From positions 1-15,860 of the forward strand of contig MHDY01000248.1 in NCBI GenBank assembly GCA_001803705.1: DNA of 15,860 nucleotides, read 5' to 3'. A program made the translations under genes and the position numbers. The notes under the pieces are model-generated. The model was given only the letters and a program-made list of their open reading frames with translations, did not search any database and had not been told where the DNA came from. Position 1 is the stretch's first letter. The number at the start of each line of letters is the position of its first letter. Source of the stretch: Nitrospirae bacterium GWC2_56_14. GTDB lineage: Bacteria; Nitrospirota; UBA9217. Below are positions 1-8,883 of this stretch, piece by piece.

Positions 1-200
1 CCCGCTCTGCGGGTGGTCATGACTTTATACAGATCATGGTATTGCATACCCCATAAACCATGTTTTTTCGTCCATTGCGCAACCACCAGTGCCCTTTCGA
101 GCGGTTGCCCCGTGAGCCCATCTACTACCGTACCTTTTATACCGGGATAACAGCCGGAACAAAATAAACATAACGTAATAATTACTAGTAATTTTTTCAT
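1..200 (-). CDS. Small lipoprotein with carboxypeptidase-regulatory-like start (partial)
   Basis: The gene starts at ATG 200-198, preceded by a strong Shine-Dalgarno (AGGAGGAG), and runs off the left edge after 66 codons. The product begins MKKLLVIITLCLFCSGCYPG, a short hydrophobic signal followed by a lipobox-like CSGC, so Cys17 is the likely lipidation site. Residues after it (KGTVVDGLTGQPLERALVVA) look like the start of a carboxypeptidase-regulatory-like beta-sandwich. It lies 25 bp downstream of the giant modular protein gene, so co-transcription is likely. The full length and function cannot be seen in this window. Confidence 0.75.
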   Translation of the reverse strand, partial: MKKLLVIITLCLFCSGCYPGIKGTVVDGLTGQPLERALVVAQWTKKHGLWGMQYHDLYKVMTTRRA

Positions 201-225
201 GCTCTCCTCCTGTTTGGGGGTAACC

Positions 226-3200
226 TCAGAATCCGTAAATACGCCAAATCCCATTTTCATCACGCGTAAAATTGATTGGATAGGCATATACTCCATCATC
301 TTCCTCCCTGATCGCTCCGCCTTGGGCTGTGTCGCCCAATATGGTGTAAACTTCTATGGCACTAATTTCATTTAGCCGCGACATTATTTCTATGGACGGA
401 TCATTAAAAATGGCTTGATACCTGTCTCGGGTAGCCACATCGAAATACAATCCCGCGCCCGCAGTATCACCGGAGGCTATTTTCTGCTTCATCCCCTCCC
501 ACTTCCCTTTCAGCAGGTTCTCCAATTGATATCTTGGTATAGCCGTTATCGTCACCGTATCGCTATACGTCTGTCCATCCGGCCCAACAGCGCTGGCAGT
601 GAAGGCAAGAGTTCCCTCCGATGTGATTTTAGCCACATACTCGGACGGGCTTGCTGAAGGCAACCATTGCATAAGAGCACTACCGGTTATTGTGATCTGT
701 GGATTGGTTATGGTGAAAGAACCATCGATCCGCAGGCTGACCTCCATGGGTGCGGTGCCCGATTCGATGTTGCTCGTGATCCGGATGTAGTGGCCCGGTT
801 GTGCTGTTATGCCTTGTGTGGCGGTTGCCGTCAAGCCGTTCACGTCTGTTGCAGTGATGGTGATGGTGTTGGCTCCCTCTTGCAGCGGCACATGATTGGC
901 GATGAAGCGGTTGCCGCTGACCGTTGCGGGAATGCCGTTGACCGTGATACCGGTTTCCACGCCGGTTGTATTGATGAAGGTGCCGCTCACGGTGACATCC
1001 GGTCGTGTGATAGTGTCGCCATCGGTCGGGCTGTCTACTGCCAGTTCAAGGCTGGGTGCCACATTGCCGATATTCCCTTTGCCCTGGGTCAGTTCGGCAA
1101 ACCTTCCGGCCCACGCCTTGCGCAGGGCTTCAATGGCGGCCGCCGCGCTGGTGGTGTTATCCCCCGCCCGTGTCAACAACACAAAGCCTACTTTGAACTG
1201 TTTCTGTGATGTCGTAGTGTCCGGGATCCTTGCCCCTTCGGCGGCGATGACGTCGTCGATGGTGACCGTTTGTGCCGTGCCGGTGATGGTTGCTCCTGCT
1301 TCCGGCATTTTTGTCTTGTCTATGTTTGGATTCTCAACCAGCAGCATGGGCGGTACCTGTTCCTTGGGGATTATCCCCATCAGGTAGAGATCAAGCGGGC
1401 TGTAGCCGGTCATTACGGAAGTGGCGGTAAAGCTGCCGTCTGCGTTCTGCTTCCAGCCGTTGCCGTACATTATTGAACCTTGCGTGTCGAGCAGATAGCT
1501 CCAGTGGGCGTTGCCTTTGCCAATAAGACTGGTGTTAAGGGTGCCATCAGGATTTTTGTATCTCACATAGGCGCCGAACCGGTGCATTAGTTCGTGACCG
1601 AGAATCATGAGCGTCTCTTCCAGTGTTGGACCATAGATATTGGCTGCCAGGGCCGTTACGTTGCCCAAATCAACAGTCCCCTGCAGGTTGCCCGCACTGC
1701 CGTATTGGGCGGATTTGTCGAAAATCGGCTGGTTGATGCCCTGGGTATCGTTTTTCACCGCCGAATAAAAACCCTTGGCAGAGGTTTCGAGCATGGCATA
1801 GTCGAAGGTGGAGAGGAAGACAACGAAATCAACTTCTCCGTGGGTACGGATGTATTCCATGGCCACAGCTTGACGGGGCTGGTCATTGGGGCTGCTGTCG
1901 GGGTTGATGGCGTCGAAGCTCCCGTCTACCTGCATCAGCGACACATTGCCGTTTTCGCCCAGTGGTGTGATGGTAGCTGCCGGTGTTGTGACGGTCTGGT
2001 CGGTTGAGACAGATGTAAAACCATAACTGTTGGTGGATTTGACCCTAAAATGATAACTGGTCAGGGGTTTGAGCCCGGAAAGCGTTATGGCGTGTTGCGT
2101 GGCCAAGGCTGCATCAGACGAGGAACTACCGTAGGAAGCAGCCTCTCCATAGTCCACCACACTGTTCGCAGCCTGGTCGGTTGTCCAGCGGATCAGGGCC
2201 GTGGTAATAGCCGGTAGGGCGCTGATGGCGCTGATATTGGGCAGGATCGGGGCAAGCGCGCCGTTGATGGTTACTACCTGTTTGGTGGCCAGATTTCCGT
2301 TAAAGGAGAAGGAGGCGTACCCTTCCTTGGTGATAAGGCCGTTGTAGTCGCCTGTCGCAGGATTGGCGATCAGATAGCCGCCGGTACTGTCGGTTTGTGC
2401 CGTCTGTACGGTAGCGGTAGCATCCGTCACAGTAACCGTGGCACCTGCAAGCGGAAGACCCGCTGTGCCGTCGGTCACCGTGCCAGTCAAGGCCGTCTCA
2501 GGCAGCAATGCCGTCCCGATCATGTTGACCGTGACACTCGGCATGTCCGCATCATTGGACGGGATCACGAGAGAGGACGACAGCACCCCCGCCTGCTGAG
2601 AGGTAAACCGTACGGAAACCACGCAGGAAGCGGCTGCGGCAAGGGTCTGTCCCGAGCAGCCGTCCGACTGTGTGGTGAAGGGGCCTGCGGGGATGGTTGC
2701 CGTGCCGAGCACTAGGTTACCGCTGCCGGCATTGGTCACAGTCAACGTGCCGTTAGCCTGCACGCCCCTTTCGACGTAGCCGAAATCCAGCACAGCCGGG
2801 GTCACGGCTATCTTCATGGCATCCTTTGGCCCCCTGTTGCCGCCGCGTACGCAGCGCAGGCCATGGGGCCCGGTCTTGGCGGTTGAGATGATGTCCGCCA
2901 GATTGGAGAGGTATACCTGGGTGAGATTGCCCTGGGCGTCCGGACGGTTGGAGGGGGTGGTTGACCAGGTGAAACAGTTGTCGATATGGCAACTGGCGAT
3001 TGATAGCGCGCCCAGTTCCTTGATGGTGGGCAGGCGCCAGTCGTGATATCCGGCATAGGCAATGGAGCCGCAAAGCCCAAGTACACTGTCCCAACCGTTG
3101 TCTACGTTTATGTCACTTCCCATCCATACCAGCCCCGAATCATCATCTACGATAAACGCCTCGGAAGGATACGGGGGGTTGTAGGTACTGTAAAGACCGT

Positions 3201-6200
3201 TTACGGTGAGTGATTTACCCCGTACGCATCGCACCGCTGCCGTGGTGGCCTTGTCAAGTGGATGGGCCTCGCCGAAGGCGAAGTTTACTGCCCGTGCCCC
3301 CGGAACGGAAGTGGAGCCGTTGTAAACCGTTTCCGCCGTGGCGGTCCAATAGTTATCCGGCCTGGTGGACGGGAATATCGACGGGTCTATGGAGGGGTTG
3401 GACTGGCCGTAGTGGACAATGGTTATCAGCTCAATAAAACTCGGTAGCCGCCAGCCAGTATAACCGTCAAGAGAAAGATTCCGGCAATAGGAGTCCGCCG
3501 TCGCCCAGCTCTTCAGCATTTGACCAGCCTGTCGTTCCCACATGAGCCGGGTATTTTCGTCGGTGACAACAGCGGCGCTGTTAGCGGTGTAGTTGAGGGG
3601 ATTCCTGACAGAATCACCCCTGCCCGTGTCAGGCAATGCGTAATTGATATTCGTTACGGCTTCTCCATTCATGGTCACAGTCAAGTTGGGATAGTTTTCA
3701 TCGTTGGATGGGATGGACAATGCATCGTAAAACGTCCCTTCCTCGACAGGAGAGAATTGGAGCGTAATCATGCAACTGGCTGAGGGCACAAGTGTGCCGC
3801 CGGAGCAGCCGTCTGACACCACCCAGAACGGCGCAGTTGCCGAACGCAGCACCGTACCGAGCACAAGGTCGCTGTCGCTGGCATTGGCCACGCTAAGATT
3901 GACAGATCGCGAGTTGGATATCTCCACCGTACCGAAGGAAACCTCGGCAGGTGTTATACTGATACGCGCGGTCGGGGCGGTTTGCAGGATAGTGATCGTA
4001 AGCGTTTTGCTTGCGGAAATGTTATTGGCGTCCTTGGCCTGTACGGTGAAGATGCTTAAGCCGGTTGTGGCCGGCGTGCCACTGAGCAACCCCGAACTGC
4101 TGAGGCTGAGACCATCAGTGAGACTGCCGGCGGCAACCGACCAACTGATAGGAGCCTTCCCGCCAGCGGCCGACACGAATTGCAGGTAGTCCGTACTCAA
4201 ATAGCCGTGGGGAAGGGTAGTGGTGTTGATGGACGGCACCGGATACACTTGGATAAGGAAGGTTTTGGCCGCTGTGTTATTGTTGGAGTCCATCACCTGT
4301 ACGGTGAAGCTGCTGCTCCCAGTCGCGGTCGGTGTGCCGGTTAAGGCGCCGGTGGCTAGATCTAGAGAAAGCCCAGCTGGCAAGCTGCCGCTCTCGACAC
4401 TCCAAACGTACGGCGCTTTGCCGTCTTTGGCCGTTAAGATCTTATTGTAGGCGGAGCTGGTGTAGCCATCCGGAAGCGAGCCCGTTGCAATGGAGAGGAC
4501 GGCTGTCGCTGTCGTGAAATTCCAGGTGACGTTTGATGGAAGACGTATGCCGGCCTGACTCTTGATCCCGGGGTTGAGTGTCGCCTTGATGACGGCTTCT
4601 GCCGGCAATGGAGCATCAGGAGTGAATGTGGCGGTGAGCGAAGCCTGGTCCCAGCTCACCGAGCCGGAAATGGGGGTCTCGTATGGGGATATCGGTGCCA
4701 CAGATTGGCCATATGCATTGTATCCCCAGCCAACCATGGTCCCATCCGCTTTAACGGCTAATGTGTTGTAGGCACCCGCCGAAATCGCCACCACACCTGA
4801 GAGTTCAGGAGGTACGTTGGTCTGGCCACTGTAGTTCTCTCCCCATACTACCACAGTGCCATCTCCCTTCAGCGCCACAGTATGGTTTCCACCAGCCGCA
4901 ATCGCAATTACGCCGGAGAGTCCTGCTGGCACAGTGGCCTGACCTTTGATATTGTCCCCCCAAGCCACTACCGTACCGTTGTTTCTCAACGCCACGGAGT
5001 GATTCCATCCCGCCGCAATAGCAATCGCATCGGATAATCCGGTCGGGACCGTGGTCTGACCATATTCGTTATAACCCCAGGCAACAACGCTGCCATCGGC
5101 CTTCAACGCCACGCTGTGGCCAGTGATCCCATAGTACGCGTTGGTACCATCACCGCCAGCAGCGATAGCTGCAACCCCGGACAGGCCCGCCGGGACAGTG
5201 GTTTTGTCGAAGTCGCTGTCTCCCCAGGCCACCGCCGTTCCGTCATTCTTCAGAGCAAGGCTGTGAGCCTCTCCTGCCGATATAGCGATTACCCCGGACA
5301 ACCCAGCCGGAACAGGAAAGTCAGGAGGGTTTCGATCAAGGTCAACAACCGTACCATCACTCTTGAGAGCAATGGCATGCCTTCCACTGGCTGAAACAGC
5401 CACAACTCCGGTGAGCCCGGCCGGCATTATCGTCTGGTCATCGTCGTTCAAGCCCCAGGCGCTAATCGTACCGTCGCCTTTCAGGGCAACGGTGTGATAA
5501 CTGCCGGAGGCAACAGCCATTACACCATTGAGATCCACGGGCACAGTTGCTTGGTTGTAGTCATTGCATTCCCATGCCATTACCTTGCCATCCGCTACGG
5601 TTTTAGGCACCTTCAATGACCACACCGCCACCGTGCCATCGCTCTTGCGCGCCACGTCGTGGATCACTCCCGCGGCAATTTCGACTACTCCGGAAAGCTC
5701 TACGGGAACCGACGCATGGCCGTCACTATAGCTCTCTCCCCAGGCGACAACGATACCATTGGCTTCCAAAGCCAATGTATGCCGCCCCCCCGCAGCGATG
5801 GCTGACACCCCATTAAGGCCTGGTGGGATGGTGATCTGTCCCTTTGTGTTATCGCCCCAGGCAACAACGCTGCCATCGTTTTTTAAGGCAACGGTGTGGA
5901 ATCGTCCCGCCGCAATCGCCACTACCCCGGATAATCCGGCAGGGACAGCCGTCTGATTATAGTTATTCAGCCCCCAGGCAATGACCGTTCCGTCATTCCT
6001 TAACGCAATGGTGTGAGCATATCCGGCACCCACCGCGATTACCCCTGATAATTCCGCTGGAACCGTACATTGGCCATAGCTGTTATCACCCCATACAACT
6101 ACGGTGCCATCATCCTTCAAAGCAACTGAATGAGAATCACCGGCCGCCACGGCCTTCACTCCCGAAAGCCCGGCGGGAACGTAGGCCGACCCTGAATAGT

Positions 6201-8883
6201 AGGTTCCCCAGGCGACAACCGTGCCGTCATTTTTCAGGGCCAATGAATAGGCCGCCCCCGCCGAGATCGCCACAACATCGGATAATTCAGGAGGGACGCC
6301 AGCCTGGGCAGCCCAATTATCTCCCCAGGCCGCCACCGTGCCATCGCTCTTCAAGGCCAGTGTGTGGGTGTCTCCAGCCGAAATTCCGGTAATTTTCTCC
6401 GTTCTTCTAACAGTGAAACTTCCCTTGGTGATGGTGTCGGGATTCATTGAATCACTGAAAGCGGCGGTCACAGCGGTAGGGGCAACGTTAATCGCATCTG
6501 GGATCGGGTAAACCTCGTTCAACACCGATACCGCTTCCACATGGAGGTCGAGGCTTTTACCGGTTGTGGCGTTGTTGCTGTCACGCACCTGAACGGTAAA
6601 GGGGTAGTCCCCTGAAATAGTTGGCCTCCCGTTGATGACACCGGTTGCCGCGTCCAGGGAGAGTCCGGGGGGAAGACTGCCGCCGGTGATGGTCCACCCG
6701 CTGTAAGGGGGAAAACCTCCCCTAGCCGAAAGACTTTGATTGTAGATATACGGCGCCGTTACATATGCATAGGGCAATACGGGAGTGTCTATGGACAGGG
6801 GAGCGTTTTTGATATTGATGCTGAACGTCTTTGTGGCAGGCCCTCCATAGGCATCGTTAGTTTGGATTGTGACCGTGCTCGTGCCGGTCCCCCTTGGGGT
6901 GCCTGAAATTACTCCAGTGGCGCCATTCAAAGACAACCCGTCTGGCATATCGCCGCTCAGGTGTCTCCAGTTGTAGGGAGGAGTCCCGCCATCGGCAGTC
7001 AGTGCCTGGGAATAAGACACGGTGTCATTGCCATCTGCTAGCGTTGCGGTCGAAATGATCGTTCCGTTGACGGATATTGTGGAGGTGAACGCCTTGCTGG
7101 CCGTTTTGTTGTTTGCATCTTTGACTTGGATTGTATAGGAATAGGTGCCGACCTGTGTGGGAGCGTCGGTGAAGGATCCAAAAGAGCTGTCAAGCGTAAT
7201 GCCGGGCGGCAGCGAGCCCTGTTTTACCGTCCAGGAATAAGGTTTAGTGCCGCCGCTGGCATCGAGACCGCTGGTCCAGTTTATGCCGATATATCCATTG
7301 ATGATGGGATTCGAGAGAATCGTCAACGGGGCTATATTGATTGTCAACGAAAGCGATTTGATGGTCGTCGTGCCAACCGCATCCTTGACCTGCACAGTAA
7401 AGTTACTGGTTCCCGCTGCATATGAAGTGCCGCTGATAACTCCGGTTGCCTCATTGATAGACAGCCCTACCGGCAGACTTCCCGCTGTCTTGGTCCATGT
7501 ATAAGGCGTGACGCCGCCGGTTGCGGTGAGAGTCTGACTGTAGAAAGTTTCTGTTGTGCCTGCGGGTAGACTGGTAGTGGAAATGCCGAGAGGCGCAATA
7601 GTGATCGTTATGGAAAGTGATTTGGAGGTAGTCGTGGCAACGGCGTCTTTGGCCTGTACCGTAAAGGTGCTGGTTGCCACTGTCGTGGGTGTTCCACTTA
7701 TGACCCCGGCGATGCTCAGTGTCAGCCCTGCCGGCAGGGCTCCTGAAGTGACGGACCAAGTATAGGGTGCCACGCCACCGGAAGCGGCCAGGGTCTGACT
7801 GTAGGAAGTGTTGGTAGAACCATCCACCAGGGAAAAAATCGTGATCGACAACGGTGCGGGATTTGTGGTGATCGACAACGCCTTGGTGGCAATCACTCTG
7901 CTTTTGTCCTTCACCTGAACGGTGAAGGAACTGGTTCCGGCAACTGTCGGGGTGCCGCTGATGACCCCGGTGCTGCTGAGCGAAAGTCCACTCGGCAGAC
8001 TGCCTGCGGCTATCGACCATGTGTAGGGCGTCGTTCCCCCGGTGGCGGCCAGGGTCTGGTTGTAAGCGGAGCCGACAGTCCCTGCCGGTAGAGAAGATGT
8101 GACCACACTCAGGGTTGTTGTGGCGGCCATAACAGCAGCGGTATTGGACTGCGTGGCAGTCGTCAGCAAAGACTGTGCAGACAGCGGCTCTATACCACTT
8201 ACAAGAACTGCCCTGCCGCCCCTTACCGGCCAGACGTATCCGCCCCGCTGATTCTTGTCAAAGCTGCCTATACGTCCGGATATGTCAACTTTCCACCCAT
8301 TTTCCGCAAGCGACGGCAGCGTGCCGGACGACCAGTACTCCTGTTGCACATTCGAAATTCCCTGGCTGGCAAGCCACGCGGCAGGGTCCGATTCGGCATG
8401 GTTGATGATCGAGGCCATTTCCAGCCGATTGGGCAGCCGCCAGTCTCTATATCCGAGATAACCTACCTCGTTTAAGGTTGCAAGGTAATCCAACGCACCC
8501 TGCCATGATACTCTGCCGTCGACATTAATGCCGAGTGACACGCTGCTCGCCATGCCACCATCACTGGCCCAGATCAGGCCGGTTAGTCTGTCGCTGACCG
8601 TCTGGTCTCCATTGATTGTGAAGCGTGGCTGCGGCCAGGCGACCCCTGTGCGCGTTTCGCCGTCCTGTCCCGTGCCAGAACAGTAAACAGCGGTACCGTC
8701 CGTGTCGAAGCATGTGTTCTGACCGGTTTTGGGCAACAGGGGGGTTCCGGAGGTTAGGACGCCCCTTACTGGCCAGAGGTATGCAAGTTGTTTTTTTTCA
8801 AGCGCGGATACGGGACCGGCTTCGATGTGCACCGTCCAGGCCGATTGCGGCTCGAACAAGCAACTGCTCGACGACCAGTACAT
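226..8883 (-). CDS. Giant modular secreted protein (DUF1566/He_PIG/RCC1/metalloprotease-like), frameshifted from its N-terminus
   Basis: Main reading frame, 2,885 residues from the first ATG, but that ATG is not the natural start: the frame opens inside a DUF1566 module whose first half is encoded in another frame upstream. Approximate modules (numbered from M1 at 8883): end of DUF1566 no. 1 (1-40); DUF1566 no. 2 (43-232, with DWRLPN, YWSS and YVWPVRGG); six He_PIG repeats (258-780); first half of a Big_5-like domain (about 790-829); 14 RCC1-like repeats (830-1395); second half of Big_5 (about 1396-1460); two He_PIG (1463-1633); ASPM/SPD-2/Hydin-type (1638-1741); DUF1566 no. 3 and 4 (1748-2015); second ASPM-type (2023-2128); carboxypeptidase-regulatory-like (2130-2212); FN3 (2213-2300); putative metalloprotease (2300-2570, HELMH 2430-2434); Ig-like (2605-2690); C-terminal domain ending in a hydrophobic GIWRIYGF. 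No membrane anchor or sorting tail is visible. Probably a cell-surface or extracellular adhesion/enzyme protein; its substrate is unknown. Confidence 0.85.
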   Translation of the reverse strand: MYWSSSSCLFEPQSAWTVHIEAGPVSALEKKQLAYLWPVRGVLTSGTPLLPKTGQNTCFDTDGTAVYCSGTGQDGETRTGVAWPQPRFTINGDQTVSDRLTGLIWASDGGMASSVSLGINVDGRVSWQGALDYLATLNEVGYLGYRDWRLPNRLEMASIINHAESDPAAWLASQGISNVQQEYWSSGTLPSLAENGWKVDISGRIGSFDKNQRGGYVWPVRGGRAVLVSGIEPLSAQSLLTTATQSNTAAVMAATTTLSVVTSSLPAGTVGSAYNQTLAATGGTTPYTWSIAAGSLPSGLSLSSTGVISGTPTVAGTSSFTVQVKDKSRVIATKALSITTNPAPLSITIFSLVDGSTNTSYSQTLAASGGVAPYTWSVTSGALPAGLTLSIAGVISGTPTTVATSTFTVQAKDAVATTTSKSLSITITIAPLGISTTSLPAGTTETFYSQTLTATGGVTPYTWTKTAGSLPVGLSINEATGVISGTSYAAGTSNFTVQVKDAVGTTTIKSLSLTINIAPLTILSNPIINGYIGINWTSGLDASGGTKPYSWTVKQGSLPPGITLDSSFGSFTDAPTQVGTYSYTIQVKDANNKTASKAFTSTISVNGTIISTATLADGNDTVSYSQALTADGGTPPYNWRHLSGDMPDGLSLNGATGVISGTPRGTGTSTVTIQTNDAYGGPATKTFSINIKNAPLSIDTPVLPYAYVTAPYIYNQSLSARGGFPPYSGWTITGGSLPPGLSLDAATGVINGRPTISGDYPFTVQVRDSNNATTGKSLDLHVEAVSVLNEVYPIPDAINVAPTAVTAAFSDSMNPDTITKGSFTVRRTEKITGISAGDTHTLALKSDGTVAAWGDNWAAQAGVPPELSDVVAISAGAAYSLALKNDGTVVAWGTYYSGSAYVPAGLSGVKAVAAGDSHSVALKDDGTVVVWGDNSYGQCTVPAELSGVIAVGAGYAHTIALRNDGTVIAWGLNNYNQTAVPAGLSGVVAIAAGRFHTVALKNDGSVVAWGDNTKGQITIPPGLNGVSAIAAGGRHTLALEANGIVVAWGESYSDGHASVPVELSGVVEIAAGVIHDVARKSDGTVAVWSLKVPKTVADGKVMAWECNDYNQATVPVDLNGVMAVASGSYHTVALKGDGTISAWGLNDDDQTIMPAGLTGVVAVSASGRHAIALKSDGTVVDLDRNPPDFPVPAGLSGVIAISAGEAHSLALKNDGTAVAWGDSDFDKTTVPAGLSGVAAIAAGGDGTNAYYGITGHSVALKADGSVVAWGYNEYGQTTVPTGLSDAIAIAAGWNHSVALRNNGTVVAWGDNIKGQATVPAGLSGVIAIAAGGNHTVALKGDGTVVVWGENYSGQTNVPPELSGVVAISAGAYNTLAVKADGTMVGWGYNAYGQSVAPISPYETPISGSVSWDQASLTATFTPDAPLPAEAVIKATLNPGIKSQAGIRLPSNVTWNFTTATAVLSIATGSLPDGYTSSAYNKILTAKDGKAPYVWSVESGSLPAGLSLDLATGALTGTPTATGSSSFTVQVMDSNNNTAAKTFLIQVYPVPSINTTTLPHGYLSTDYLQFVSAAGGKAPISWSVAAGSLTDGLSLSSSGLLSGTPATTGLSIFTVQAKDANNISASKTLTITILQTAPTARISITPAEVSFGTVEISNSRSVNLSVANASDSDLVLGTVLRSATAPFWVVSDGCSGGTLVPSASCMITLQFSPVEEGTFYDALSIPSNDENYPNLTVTMNGEAVTNINYALPDTGRGDSVRNPLNYTANSAAVVTDENTRLMWERQAGQMLKSWATADSYCRNLSLDGYTGWRLPSFIELITIVHYGQSNPSIDPSIFPSTRPDNYWTATAETVYNGSTSVPGARAVNFAFGEAHPLDKATTAAVRCVRGKSLTVNGLYSTYNPPYPSEAFIVDDDSGLVWMGSDINVDNGWDSVLGLCGSIAYAGYHDWRLPTIKELGALSIASCHIDNCFTWSTTPSNRPDAQGNLTQVYLSNLADIISTAKTGPHGLRCVRGGNRGPKDAMKIAVTPAVLDFGYVERGVQANGTLTVTNAGSGNLVLGTATIPAGPFTTQSDGCSGQTLAAAASCVVSVRFTSQQAGVLSSSLVIPSNDADMPSVTVNMIGTALLPETALTGTVTDGTAGLPLAGATVTVTDATATVQTAQTDSTGGYLIANPATGDYNGLITKEGYASFSFNGNLATKQVVTINGALAPILPNISAISALPAITTALIRWTTDQAANSVVDYGEAASYGSSSSDAALATQHAITLSGLKPLTSYHFRVKSTNSYGFTSVSTDQTVTTPAATITPLGENGNVSLMQVDGSFDAINPDSSPNDQPRQAVAMEYIRTHGEVDFVVFLSTFDYAMLETSAKGFYSAVKNDTQGINQPIFDKSAQYGSAGNLQGTVDLGNVTALAANIYGPTLEETLMILGHELMHRFGAYVRYKNPDGTLNTSLIGKGNAHWSYLLDTQGSIMYGNGWKQNADGSFTATSVMTGYSPLDLYLMGIIPKEQVPPMLLVENPNIDKTKMPEAGATITGTAQTVTIDDVIAAEGARIPDTTTSQKQFKVGFVLLTRAGDNTTSAAAAIEALRKAWAGRFAELTQGKGNIGNVAPSLELAVDSPTDGDTITRPDVTVSGTFINTTGVETGITVNGIPATVSGNRFIANHVPLQEGANTITITATDVNGLTATATQGITAQPGHYIRITSNIESGTAPMEVSLRIDGSFTITNPQITITGSALMQWLPSASPSEYVAKITSEGTLAFTASAVGPDGQTYSDTVTITAIPRYQLENLLKGKWEGMKQKIASGDTAGAGLYFDVATRDRYQAIFNDPSIEIMSRLNEISAIEVYTILGDTAQGGAIREEDDGVYAYPINFTRDENGIWRIYGF
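3985..4497 (-). repeat. Two further He_PIG repeats
   Basis: Residues 1463-1633 of the giant protein hold two more He_PIG units (LSIATGSLPDGYTSSAYNK and SINTTTLPHGYLSTDYLQF starts, each with GSLxxGLSL, a GTP turn and FTVQxxD). They follow directly after the second half of the Big_5-like domain and precede the ASPM/SPD-2/Hydin-type domain that begins near RISITPAEVSFGTV. Confidence 0.8.
4698..6396 (-). repeat. Fourteen RCC1/BLIP-II-like propeller repeats
   Basis: Fourteen repeats of about 38 residues (residues 830-1395) with the pattern GVxAIAAGxxHTVALKxDG, TVVAWGDN, GQxxVPxGLS. The short repeat length resembles BLIP-II more than eukaryotic RCC1. Copies 7 and 9 are degenerate: copy 7 has an extra stretch (VWSLKVPKTVADGKVMAWE), and copy 9 loses the WG core (VVDLDRNPPDF). 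Copy 11 carries an 8-10 residue insertion in its loop (GGDGTNAYYGITGHS). Seven repeats build one propeller in this family, so 14 is consistent with two seven-bladed propellers in series. Confidence 0.88.
6540..8112 (-). repeat. Six tandem He_PIG (putative Ig) repeats
   Basis: Six beta-sandwich repeats of about 88 residues within the giant protein (residues 258-780). The recurrent core pattern is a LPxG start, SYSQTL, GGxxPYTW, GSLPxGLSL, GVISGTP and a closing FTVQVKD. Copies 1-3 are close to each other; copies 4-6 have drifted (copy 4 has WTSGL in place of YSQTL). He_PIG arrays are common stalks in large secreted bacterial proteins, where they space functional domains from the cell surface. 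Confidence 0.85.

Noticed and set aside
667..1209. A 180-codon open frame (and several shorter ones) on the plus strand within 400-8900
   Set aside because: They are shadows of the giant minus-strand gene, whose modules are recognisable throughout.
4698..8112. CRISPR-like or DNA-level tandem repeats
   Set aside because: The periodicity is at the protein level (He_PIG about 88 residues, RCC1 about 38 residues); nucleotide copies are diverged and there are no spacer-like unique segments.
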